Source: CAXSEF01 sp964236535
GTDB taxonomy: Bacteria > Pseudomonadota > Alphaproteobacteria > Acetobacterales > Acetobacteraceae
Assembly (NCBI GenBank): GCA_964236535.1
Contig: CAXSEF010000156.1
Coordinates: 1-5,013, forward strand
Direction: 5' to 3'
Length of the DNA stretch: 5,013 nt
Shown: positions 1-5,013 of the stretch, piece after piece
Position numbering within the stretch: position 1 is the first letter of the stretch
Layout of the letters: each line of letters opens with the position of its first letter
The notes under the pieces: generated by a model
Told to the model about the DNA's origin: nothing
Seen by the model: the letters and a program-made list of their open reading frames with translations, nothing else
Databases searched by the model: none
Program-made: the position numbers and the translations under genes

Positions 1-94
1 TGAGGTCCCGCCTTGAAGGAGGCGGCAGGGCCCCGGCCGTCCTGTCGCGGCGCCCCGCCTTGACGCCCGCCCCCCCGCCCCGCATTCCTCGGCC
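1..94. other. Leader upstream of ispDF, no gene recognised
   Basis: This short upstream stretch holds no recognisable gene on either strand. A 6-bp inverted repeat (8-13 with 20-25, loop of 6) is visible but is not followed by a T tract, so it does not look like a good intrinsic terminator. An AAGGAGG string at 16-22 is a perfect Shine-Dalgarno match, but it lies over 70 bases before the ispDF start and no in-frame start codon follows it closely. TTGACG at 60-65 matches a sigma-70 -35 box; 17 bases later the sequence CATTCC (83-88) is only a poor -10 box. Upstream frames are cut by the window edge, so the previous gene cannot be identified. Confidence 0.4.
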
Positions 95-1237
95 ATGCGC
101 ATCGCCGCCCTCCTCGTCGCCGCCGGCCGCGGCACCCGGTTCGAGGCCGCCGCGCCCAAGCAGTTCCACCTCCTGCAAGGCCGCCCGGTGATCCGCCACG
201 CCGCGGAGGCGCTGCTGCGGGCGTGCACCCCGCTGCAGCCGGTCGGCGACGCCGCCCCCATCGACGCGGCCCTCGCAGGCCTGCCCCACCTGCCCTGCGT
301 CCCCGGCGGCGCCACCCGGCAGGACAGCGTGCGCGCCGGGCTGGAGGCGCTGGCCCCGCACGCCCCCGACCTCGTGCTGGTGCACGACGCCGCCCGGCCG
401 CTGCTCCCCCCCGGCAGCATCGAGGCGATCGTCGCGGCCCTCGCCACCCACGACGGCGCCATCCCCGCGGTCCCGGTCGGCGACACCCTCAAGCGGGCCG
501 AGTCCGGCCGCATCGTCGCCACCGTGCCGCGCGACGGCCTGTTCCGTGCGCAGACCCCGCAGGGCTTCCGCTTCCCGACCCTGCTCGCCCTGCACCGCGC
601 CGCCGCCGGCCGCGCCCGCGACGCGCCCGCCACCGACGACGCCTCGCTGCTCGAACGGGCCGGCCACGCCGTCGCCCTGGTCCGCGGCCACGAGGACAAC
701 ATCAAGCTGACCTACCCGGAGGACCTGATGCGACTGGAACGCGCGATGGGGACGCTGCAGCCACGGGTCGGCACCGGCTACGACGTGCACGTCCTGACCG
801 AGGGCCGGGCCCTGGTGCTGTGCGGCATCGCCGTCCCGCACGAGCGCGGCCTCGACGGCCACTCCGACGCCGACGTCGGCATCCACGCGCTGTGCGACGC
901 GATCTACGGCGCGCTCGCCGAGGGCGACATCGGCCGCCACTTCCCGCCCGCCGACGGCGAGTGGAAGGACGCCGACAGCGCGCGTTTCCTCCGCCACGCC
1001 GCCGGCCGCATCGCCGCCCGCGGCGGCAGCCTCGCCAATGCCGACGTCACCCTGGTCTGCGAGCGCCCGAAGATCACCCCGCACGCGCCCGCGATGCGGG
1101 CCCGCCTCGCCGGGCTGCTCGGAACCGGGATCGACCGCATCTCGGTCAAGGCCACGACCTCCGAGCGCCTCGGCTTCACCGGCCGCGGCGAAGGCATCGC
1201 CGCCCACGCCGTGGCGACCATCCTGCTTCCCGGCTGA
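95..1237 (+). CDS. ispDF: Bifunctional IspD/IspF enzyme of the MEP isoprenoid pathway
   Basis: The 380-residue product fuses two cytosolic enzymes of the MEP (non-mevalonate) route to isoprenoids. Residues 1 to about 219 are IspD, which joins CTP and methylerythritol 4-phosphate to give CDP-methylerythritol. Visible motifs are AALLVAAGRGTRF (4-16), PKQF (21-24), GGATRQDSV (71-79), VHDAARPL (96-103), DTLKR (130-134), RDGLFRAQTPQGF (146-158), TDDASLLERAG (180-190) and DNIKLTYPEDL (201-211). By alignment to the E. coli enzyme, R15, K22, D98, R101, T131, R146 and K204 match the catalytic or substrate-binding positions. Residues 224-380 are IspF, which cyclises CDP-methylerythritol 2-phosphate to MEcPP and CMP: metal ligands D230 and H232 in GYDVH, H264 in IHAL, also H256 in GHSDAD, then DIGRHFPP and KATTSERLGFTGRGEG. 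The intermediate kinase IspE is not in this window. Length is normal for the fusion. ATG 95 fits the family N-terminus; no other in-frame start lies between it and the TGA at 14-16, and its Shine-Dalgarno site is weak or absent. Confidence 0.97.
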   Translation: MRIAALLVAAGRGTRFEAAAPKQFHLLQGRPVIRHAAEALLRACTPLQPVGDAAPIDAALAGLPHLPCVPGGATRQDSVRAGLEALAPHAPDLVLVHDAARPLLPPGSIEAIVAALATHDGAIPAVPVGDTLKRAESGRIVATVPRDGLFRAQTPQGFRFPTLLALHRAAAGRARDAPATDDASLLERAGHAVALVRGHEDNIKLTYPEDLMRLERAMGTLQPRVGTGYDVHVLTEGRALVLCGIAVPHERGLDGHSDADVGIHALCDAIYGALAEGDIGRHFPPADGEWKDADSARFLRHAAGRIAARGGSLANADVTLVCERPKITPHAPAMRARLAGLLGTGIDRISVKATTSERLGFTGRGEGIAAHAVATILLPG

Positions 1238-1396
1238 TCGACCGCACCCGCGCCCGACCGGACGCCTGGTGCGACCGCCGCGGCACGCGGCCGGCCGCCC
1301 GGCGATGTGGACGACGACGATGCCGCGGTCCATGCTCGCCCCCTGCCAACGTCCCGACGACGACACCGCGATCCTGCACCGGACGAGGACCCCGCC
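1238..1396. other. Intergenic spacer between ispDF and the lipoprotein gene
   Basis: I see no convincing gene here. An in-frame ATG at 1307 could extend the following lipoprotein by 30 residues, but that extension (beginning MDDDD, then Arg/Pro-rich) would put an acidic start ahead of the signal peptide, so it is rejected. A 12-bp perfect palindrome (1287-1298) is present, but in DNA this rich in G and C such palindromes are expected by chance. There is no T tract typical of an intrinsic terminator and no clear promoter. Confidence 0.5.
1385..1389 (+). promoter_or_regulatory. Ribosome binding site of the lipoprotein gene
   Basis: GAGGA lies 7 bases before the ATG at 1397. It supports that start over the upstream in-frame ATG at 1307. 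Confidence 0.6.
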
Positions 1397-1744
1397 ATGC
1401 CGCGCGACCCACGCCCCCGCGCATCCCGCGCTCGCCGCTGCCGCGCGCCGGTGTGGCTGGCGGCGGGCGCGGCCCTCGCGCTCGCCGGCTGCGCCCAGCG
1501 CGCGACGGTCGGGGTCAACCCCAACCCGCCGGTGCCCGCCCTGCCGTACGACGCGCAGCCGCTGCCGCCGGTCAGCAGCATCCCGCTGGTCTGGCAGCCC
1601 GCGCACTACGACTGGACCGGTGCCACCTACCAGTACGTCTCGGGCCGCTACATCGAGGCGCCCGGCCTCGCAAGCTGGCAACCCGGCACCTGGATCGCGG
1701 CCGCCGGGCGCTGGCTCTGGGTCCCCGCGCACTGGGTGCCGTAA
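1397..1744 (+). CDS. Small Trp-rich lipoprotein, YXWGXW-repeat type
   Basis: The 115-residue product has a strongly basic N-terminus (seven Arg within residues 3-16), a hydrophobic core (about 19-30) and a lipobox L29-A30-G31-C32, so it is predicted to be exported, lipidated on Cys32 and anchored to a membrane; Ala at +2 is compatible with transfer to the outer membrane. After a Pro-rich linker (41-63), the mature part carries three W-x-P-A/G-x-W/Y motifs: W66-Y71, W94-W99 and W108-W113, with a GRY (83-85) and a GRW (104-106) between them. This pattern resembles the YXWGXW-repeat proteins of proteobacterial envelopes, whose molecular function is not known to me; a structural or envelope-stress role would be a guess. 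ATG 1397 is chosen because a GAGGA site precedes it and the signal peptide then begins properly. The gene is separated from ispDF by 159 bp, so co-transcription is uncertain, and a palindromic repeat element follows it. Confidence 0.8.
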   Translation: MPRDPRPRASRARRCRAPVWLAAGAALALAGCAQRATVGVNPNPPVPALPYDAQPLPPVSSIPLVWQPAHYDWTGATYQYVSGRYIEAPGLASWQPGTWIAAAGRWLWVPAHWVP

Positions 1745-1754
1745 GCCACGCAGG

Positions 1755-1776
1755 GCCGGCTGGCGCCCCTGCCGGC
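1755..1776 (+). other. Hairpin just after the lipoprotein gene
   Basis: GCCGGC at 1755-1760 can pair with GCCGGC at 1771-1776 around a 10-base loop, 10 bases after the lipoprotein stop codon. It lacks a T tract, so intrinsic termination is not supported by sequence alone. It could act together with the larger palindromic element that starts at 1778. Confidence 0.3.
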
Positions 1777-1777
1777 A

Positions 1778-1902
1778 AGCAAGGCCAGAGGCTCTGCCTC
1801 TGGACTCCGCCAAAGGCTAGCCTTTGGGATCCATTTGCTTAAGAGACGGGTTTCCAAAGGCCTCAAGGCCTTTGGTGGGTCTGGGCAAAGCCCAGCCTTG
1901 CT
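1778..1902. repeat. Composite palindromic repeat element: two REP-like units in inverted orientation
   Basis: The 125-bp element is bounded by an 8-bp inverted repeat, AGCAAGGC at 1778-1785 and GCCTTGCT at 1895-1902. It contains four hairpins: 1785-1792 with 1796-1803 (8 bp, loop TCT); 1810-1827, a perfect 18-bp palindrome; 1854-1862 with 1867-1875 (9 bp, loop TCAA); and 1881-1886 with 1890-1895 (6 bp, loop AAA). The left half (1778-1832) and the reverse complement of the right half align along their whole length: AGCAAGG, hairpin, AC(T/C)C..CCAAAGG, hairpin. The element is thus two related units head to head around a less GC-rich centre (about 1828-1853), much as paired REP/BIME units are arranged in other bacteria. 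It has no coding capacity. It lies between the stop codon of the lipoprotein gene and pepN, and may limit read-through or protect the mRNA 3' end; that role is inference. A second copy of the left unit lies at 4959-5013. Confidence 0.85.
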
Positions 1903-1994
1903 GCGCCTACCGGTCACGCTGGCGCCAGCCCCCCCCTCGCCTTGCGTCCGCGCCCGCCCGGCGGAACACTGCCCGCCAGAGCCCGGGAGCCCCC
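1903..1994. other. Short leader of pepN
   Basis: This is a GC-rich, C-tract-containing leader with no gene. A 12-bp perfect palindrome (1918-1929) is present but is not significant in this base composition. No convincing -35/-10 pair is seen, so any pepN promoter could lie here or within the preceding repeat element. Confidence 0.35.
1985..1989 (+). promoter_or_regulatory. Ribosome binding site deciding the pepN start
   Basis: GGGAG lies 5 bases before ATG 1995. The open frame continues upstream to a TTG at 1824, but that extension of 57 residues would translate the palindromic repeat and has no family similarity, so ATG 1995 is preferred. Confidence 0.6.
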
Positions 1995-4940
1995 ATGCCA
2001 GACACCCACGACGCCGTCCTGCCCGTGGCGGCCCGCCCGGCCGGCGCGACCCTGCGCGCCGACTACCGGCCGCCCGCCTTCCTGGTGGACAGCCTCGACC
2101 TGGTGTTCGCGCTCGACCCCGCGGCGACGACGGTGCGCTCCCGCCTGGCGCTGCGCCGCAACGCCGCGCCCGGCGCCCCCGCGGGCGGGCTGCAGCTCGA
2201 CGGCCAGTCGCTCGAGCTGCTGGAGGCCTCGATCGACGGCAACCCGCTCCCCGCGACCGCGCGGCGCATCGAGGACGGCAACCTGCTGATCGACGCGGTG
2301 CCGGACCGCTTCGAGCTCGAGCTGCTGGTGCGCATCTCGCCCGAGACCAACTCGGAGCTGAGCGGGCTCTACGTCTCGGCCGGCAGCTTCTTCACCCAGT
2401 GCGAGGCGCAGGGCTTCCGCCGCATCACCTTCTTCCCCGACCGCCCGGACGTGATGACCCGCTTCACCGTCACCCTGGTCGCCGACCGCACGCGCTACCC
2501 GGTGCTGCTGTCCAACGGCAACCGCGCCGACTCCGGCGAGGCCGAGGGCGGCCGGCACTGGGCCCGCTGGGTCGACCCGCACCCCAAGCCGTCCTACCTG
2601 TTCGCCCTCGTCGCCGGCGACCTGGTCGCGGTGAGTGACCGCTTCACCACCCGCTCCGGCCGCGACGTGGCGCTGGCGATCTGGGTGCGCGCCGGCGACG
2701 AGGACCGCTGCGGCCACGCGATGGGCGCGCTCAGGGCGTCGATGCGCTGGGACGAGGACGCCTTCGGCCTCGAATACGACCTCGACGTGTTCAACATCGC
2801 CGCCGTGTCCGACTTCAACATGGGCGCGATGGAGAACAAGGGCCTCAACATCTTCAACACCCGCTACGTCCTGGCCCGGCCGGAAAGTGCCACCGACACC
2901 GACTACCAGGGCGTCGAGACGGTGATCGCCCACGAGTACTTCCACAACTGGACCGGCAACCGCGTCACCTGCCGCGACTGGTTCCAGCTCTCCCTCAAGG
3001 AGGGCCTGACCGTGTTCCGCGACCAGGAGTTCTCCGCCGACCAGGGCTCGCCCGCGGTCAAGCGCGTCGCCGACGTGCGCCGCCTGCGCGCCGGGCAGTT
3101 CCCCGAGGACGCCGGCCCGCTCGCCCATCCGGTCCGGCCGGACAGCTACGTGCGCATCGACAACTTCTACACCGCGACCGTGTACCAGAAGGGCGCCGAG
3201 GTGGTGCGCATGATCCGCACCCTGATCGGCGCCGCCGCCTTCCGCCGCGGCATGGACCTCTACTTCGCCCGCCACGACAACCAGGCGGTGACCATCGAGG
3301 ACTTCGTGGCCGCCATGGCCGACGCGTCCGGCACCGACCTCGCCGGCCTCTCGGCATGGTACGCCCAGGCCGGCACCCCCGAGGTGATGGTCGAGGACAG
3401 CTACGACCCCGGCGCGCGCCGCTACACGCTGCACCTGAGCCAGCGCACCCCGCCCACCCCCGGCCAGCCGGACAAGCATCCCCTGCCGATCCCGATCGCC
3501 GCCGCCCTGCTCGGGCCCGACGGCGCCCCGCTCGACTGCGCCCCGCTCGACTGCGCCCCGNNNNNNNNNNNNNNNNNNNNNNNNNNNNNNNNNNNNNNNN
3601 NNNNNNNNNNNNNNNNNNNNNNNNNNNNNNNNNNNNNNNNNNNNNNNNNNNNNNNNNNNNGCGCCCCGCTCGACTGCGCCCCGCTCGACTGCGCCCCGAA
3701 CAGCGGCGGCCCGACCGACTGCGGCCCCAAGGACGGCGCACCCCCCGCCCGGCCAGGCGGCCACGGCGAACCCGGCACGATGCTGCTCCTGCTCGACCGC
3801 GCCGAGCAGGACTTCGTGTTCGACGACGTGCCCAGCCGTCCGGTGCCCTCGCTGCTGCGCGGCTTCTCCGCCCCGGTGAAGCTCTCCGGCCTGTCGCCGG
3901 CCAGCCTGCGCTTCCTCGCCACCCACGACACCGACCCGTTCGTGCGCTGGGACTCCGGCCAGCAGTACGCCACCGACATGCTGCTCCGCCTGGTCGACGC
4001 CGCCCGCAGGGGCGCCCCCGTCGAGCCCGACGCCGGCCTGGTCGACGCCGCCCGCGCCACCCTCGCGCGCGCCGACCACGACCCCGCCTTCGCCGCCGAG
4101 GCGCTCGCCCTGCCCGGCCTGGGCGTCGTCGCCGACCGCATGCCCACCGCGGACCACGCCGCCGTCCACGCCGCCCGCATGCTGGTCAAGGCCGCGATCG
4201 GCACCGCGCTCCGCCGCGAGCTGCGCGACACCTACGACCGCCTCGCCGACGCCGGGCCGTACCGCATCGACGGCGCCTCGATCGGCCGCCGCGCCCTGCG
4301 CAACATCTGCCTCGACCTGCTCGCCGCCCCGCCCACGCCGGACGGCGCGCACGGCCTGCGCCTCGCCTCGCGGCAATACGCCGGCGGCACCAGCATGACC
4401 GACGTGCTCGCCGCCCTCGCGGTGCTGAACGCCGCCGAGCACGACGTCGCCCCCGCAAACCCGCCCCCGGACGCCCCCCCGGATGCCGCCGCCGCGCTGC
4501 CGGACCGCGAGGCCGCCCTCGCCGACTTCCACGCCCGCTGGCGCCACGACGACCTGGTGCTCGACAAGTGGTTCGCGATCCAGGCGATGTCGCCCCGACC
4601 CGGCGCGATCGCGCGCGTCCGCGCCCTCTACGCCCACCCGGAGTTCGACCTGCGCAACCCGAACCGCATGCGCGCGCTGGTCGGCAGCTTCGCCTCCGGC
4701 AACCCGGTGCACTTCCACGCGGCGGACGGCAGCGGCTACGACTTCCTCGCCGAAGCCGTCCTGGCCGTCGACCGCATCAATGGCCAGATCGCCGCCCGGA
4801 TGGTCGGCCCGCTCGGCGCGTGGCGCCGCCAGGATGCGGCCCGCCAGCGGCTGATGCAGGACGCCCTGGCCCGCATCCTCGCCGAACCCTCGCTCAGCGC
4901 CGGCACCCGGGAGATGGCCGCCCGCAGCGCCGGCCACTAG
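1995..4940 (+). CDS. pepN: Aminopeptidase N, M1-family zinc metallopeptidase, with a repeat-expanded loop
   Basis: The enzyme removes N-terminal amino acids from peptides in the cytosol, late in protein turnover; no signal peptide is visible. The nominal length is 981 residues, 34 of them unknown because of an N run, against 870 in E. coli PepN. The active site is complete and sits at a constant offset of +16 from E. coli numbering: Q135 and E137 in TQCEAQGF (alpha-amine binding), GAMEN at 277-281, HEYFH at 313-317 (zinc ligands H313 and H317, catalytic E314), third zinc ligand E336 in SLKEGLTVF, and Y397 in ATVYQKGAE. By homology the domains are an N-terminal beta domain (to about 209), a thermolysin-like catalytic domain (to about 460), a beta-sandwich (about 461-640) and a C-terminal helical domain including DLVLDKWF and NPNRMRALVGSFASGNPVHFHA. 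The extra length lies mainly at residues 511-594, in a beta-sandwich loop between ALLGPDG and MLLLLDRAEQDFVFD, made of Ala-Pro-Leu-Asp-Cys repeats and degenerate copies. A smaller Pro/Ala-rich insert lies near 819-836. The frame across the N run is not proven. Confidence 0.95.
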   Translation: MPDTHDAVLPVAARPAGATLRADYRPPAFLVDSLDLVFALDPAATTVRSRLALRRNAAPGAPAGGLQLDGQSLELLEASIDGNPLPATARRIEDGNLLIDAVPDRFELELLVRISPETNSELSGLYVSAGSFFTQCEAQGFRRITFFPDRPDVMTRFTVTLVADRTRYPVLLSNGNRADSGEAEGGRHWARWVDPHPKPSYLFALVAGDLVAVSDRFTTRSGRDVALAIWVRAGDEDRCGHAMGALRASMRWDEDAFGLEYDLDVFNIAAVSDFNMGAMENKGLNIFNTRYVLARPESATDTDYQGVETVIAHEYFHNWTGNRVTCRDWFQLSLKEGLTVFRDQEFSADQGSPAVKRVADVRRLRAGQFPEDAGPLAHPVRPDSYVRIDNFYTATVYQKGAEVVRMIRTLIGAAAFRRGMDLYFARHDNQAVTIEDFVAAMADASGTDLAGLSAWYAQAGTPEVMVEDSYDPGARRYTLHLSQRTPPTPGQPDKHPLPIPIAAALLGPDGAPLDCAPLDCAPXXXXXXXXXXXXXXXXXXXXXXXXXXXXXXXXXXAPLDCAPLDCAPNSGGPTDCGPKDGAPPARPGGHGEPGTMLLLLDRAEQDFVFDDVPSRPVPSLLRGFSAPVKLSGLSPASLRFLATHDTDPFVRWDSGQQYATDMLLRLVDAARRGAPVEPDAGLVDAARATLARADHDPAFAAEALALPGLGVVADRMPTADHAAVHAARMLVKAAIGTALRRELRDTYDRLADAGPYRIDGASIGRRALRNICLDLLAAPPTPDGAHGLRLASRQYAGGTSMTDVLAALAVLNAAEHDVAPANPPPDAPPDAAAALPDREAALADFHARWRHDDLVLDKWFAIQAMSPRPGAIARVRALYAHPEFDLRNPNRMRALVGSFASGNPVHFHAADGSGYDFLAEAVLAVDRINGQIAARMVGPLGAWRRQDAARQRLMQDALARILAEPSLSAGTREMAARSAGH
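3525..3560 (+). repeat. Left part of a 15-bp tandem repeat inside pepN
   Basis: Two full copies of GCCCCGCTCGACTGC plus the first six bases of a third encode APLDC-APLDC-AP (residues 511-522). The copies are identical at every base, which suggests recent expansion. The unit is a multiple of three, so changes in copy number keep the reading frame. The array seems to have grown from the preceding GPDG-APLD loop sequence. Confidence 0.95.
3561..3660. other. Assembly gap of exactly 100 N inside the tandem array
   Basis: The run is exactly 100 N, the conventional length for a scaffold gap of unknown size, and the same 15-bp repeat lies on both sides. The distance between equivalent GCC codons at 3555 and 3663 is 108 bases, which is not a multiple of 15. 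If the array is uninterrupted, the real gap must be 7 + 15k bases. The open frame across the N run is a coincidence of 108 being divisible by three. Confidence 0.95.
3661..3698 (+). repeat. Right part of the 15-bp tandem repeat inside pepN
   Basis: After a partial unit (the last two bases of a Cys codon), two full copies of the 15-mer and a partial third encode APLDC-APLDC-AP (residues 557-568). They are base-identical to the copies on the left of the gap. At least five full units are implied in total even if the gap were as small as 7 bp. Confidence 0.95.
3708..3752 (+). repeat. Degenerate repeat units after the perfect array
   Basis: Residues 572-576 (GPTDC), 577-581 (GPKDG) and 582-586 (APPAR) keep the five-residue spacing and, in part, the A/G-P-x-D-C pattern of the perfect units, but differ in codons. 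They look like older diverged copies at the edge of the array, joined to it by NSG (569-571). Confidence 0.6.
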
Positions 4941-4957
4941 TGCCACGGGGCCAGGCA

Positions 4958-5013
4958 GGCAAGGCCAGAGGCTCCGCCTCTGGACTCCGCCAAAGGCCGA
5001 GCCTTTGGAATCC
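4958..5013. repeat. Second copy of the palindromic repeat unit, cut by the window end
   Basis: From 4959 this matches the left unit of the 1778-1902 element: 51 identical bases, 3 mismatches and one single-base gap over 55 columns. It has the same two hairpins, 4965-4972 with 4976-4983 (8 bp, loop TCC) and 4990-4997 with 5001-5008 (8 bp, loop CGA). It begins 18 bases after the pepN stop codon, in the same orientation relative to the upstream gene as the first copy. Whether the inverted partner unit follows cannot be seen. A role at the mRNA 3' end is inference; there is no T tract. Confidence 0.9.

Noticed and set aside
1..96. Possible divergent minus-strand gene starting at 96 or 85
   Set aside because: The frames stay open to the window edge, but they are short, Gly/Arg-rich and unrecognisable.
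1287..1298. 12-bp perfect palindrome as an operator (a similar one lies at 1918-1929)
   Set aside because: Several such GC-only or nearly GC-only palindromes are expected by chance in 5 kb of this composition; no repeat of the same site is seen.
1307..1396. Upstream ATG start for the lipoprotein
   Set aside because: It adds an acidic, then Arg/Pro-rich, segment ahead of the signal peptide; ATG 1397 has a GAGGA site and gives a normal lipoprotein signal.
223..1842. A 539-codon + strand open frame overlapping ispDF and the lipoprotein gene
   Set aside because: The translation is Arg/Pro/Ala low-complexity and crosses two well-supported genes in another frame; it is a GC-rich shadow.
1824..1994. 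Upstream extension of pepN from a TTG start
   Set aside because: It would translate part of the palindromic repeat, has no family similarity, and ATG 1995 has a well-placed GGGAG site.
3525..3698. Tandem array as a CRISPR array
   Set aside because: Units are 15 bp and directly contiguous with no spacers, and they are in frame within pepN.
1914..4946. A 1010-codon open frame on the minus strand covering all of pepN
   Set aside because: It mirrors pepN exactly, has a Val/Gly/Arg/Ala-rich composition without any recognisable domain, and is the expected antisense shadow of a very GC-rich gene.

Overview
The window is very GC-rich DNA with NNC/NNG-dominated codon use. It carries three genes, all on the + strand: a fused ispD-ispF gene, a small lipoprotein gene and a pepN aminopeptidase gene. 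Fused IspDF is typical of Alphaproteobacteria (also seen in Campylobacterota). The very high GC, together with GC-rich palindromic repeats of the 'CCAGAGGC...GCCTCTGG / CCAAAGG...CCTTTGG' kind, makes a Rhodospirillales/Acetobacteraceae-like organism my best guess. That placement is inference from memory, not from a search.

Layout. 1-94 is a short leader with no clear Shine-Dalgarno site next to the first gene. 95-1237 is ispDF, a bifunctional enzyme for two steps of the MEP isoprenoid pathway, with both sets of catalytic residues present. 1238-1396 is non-coding. 1397-1744 encodes a 115-residue lipoprotein with Trp-rich WxPxxW motifs of the YXWGXW-repeat type. 1745-1994 is non-coding and contains a 125-bp composite palindromic element (1778-1902) built of two related units facing each other, each with two hairpins. 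1995-4940 is pepN, an M1-family zinc aminopeptidase with an intact active site. A further unit of the palindromic repeat starts right after pepN and runs off the end of the window.

The most interesting signal is inside pepN. A 15-bp in-frame tandem repeat encoding Ala-Pro-Leu-Asp-Cys lies in a loop of the beta-sandwich domain. It is interrupted by exactly 100 N, the usual placeholder for a scaffold gap of unknown size. The repeat phase on the two sides shows that the true gap cannot be 100 bp if the array is uninterrupted: it should be 7 + 15k bp (for example 82, 97 or 112). The given length therefore keeps the reading frame only by accident, and the number of repeats is unknown. Degenerate copies (GPTDC, GPKDG) follow the perfect array.

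The three genes do not form an obvious functional pathway. They are co-oriented but separated by 159 and 250 bp, so separate transcription is plausible. I see no RNA gene, CRISPR array, complete insertion sequence or defence system.
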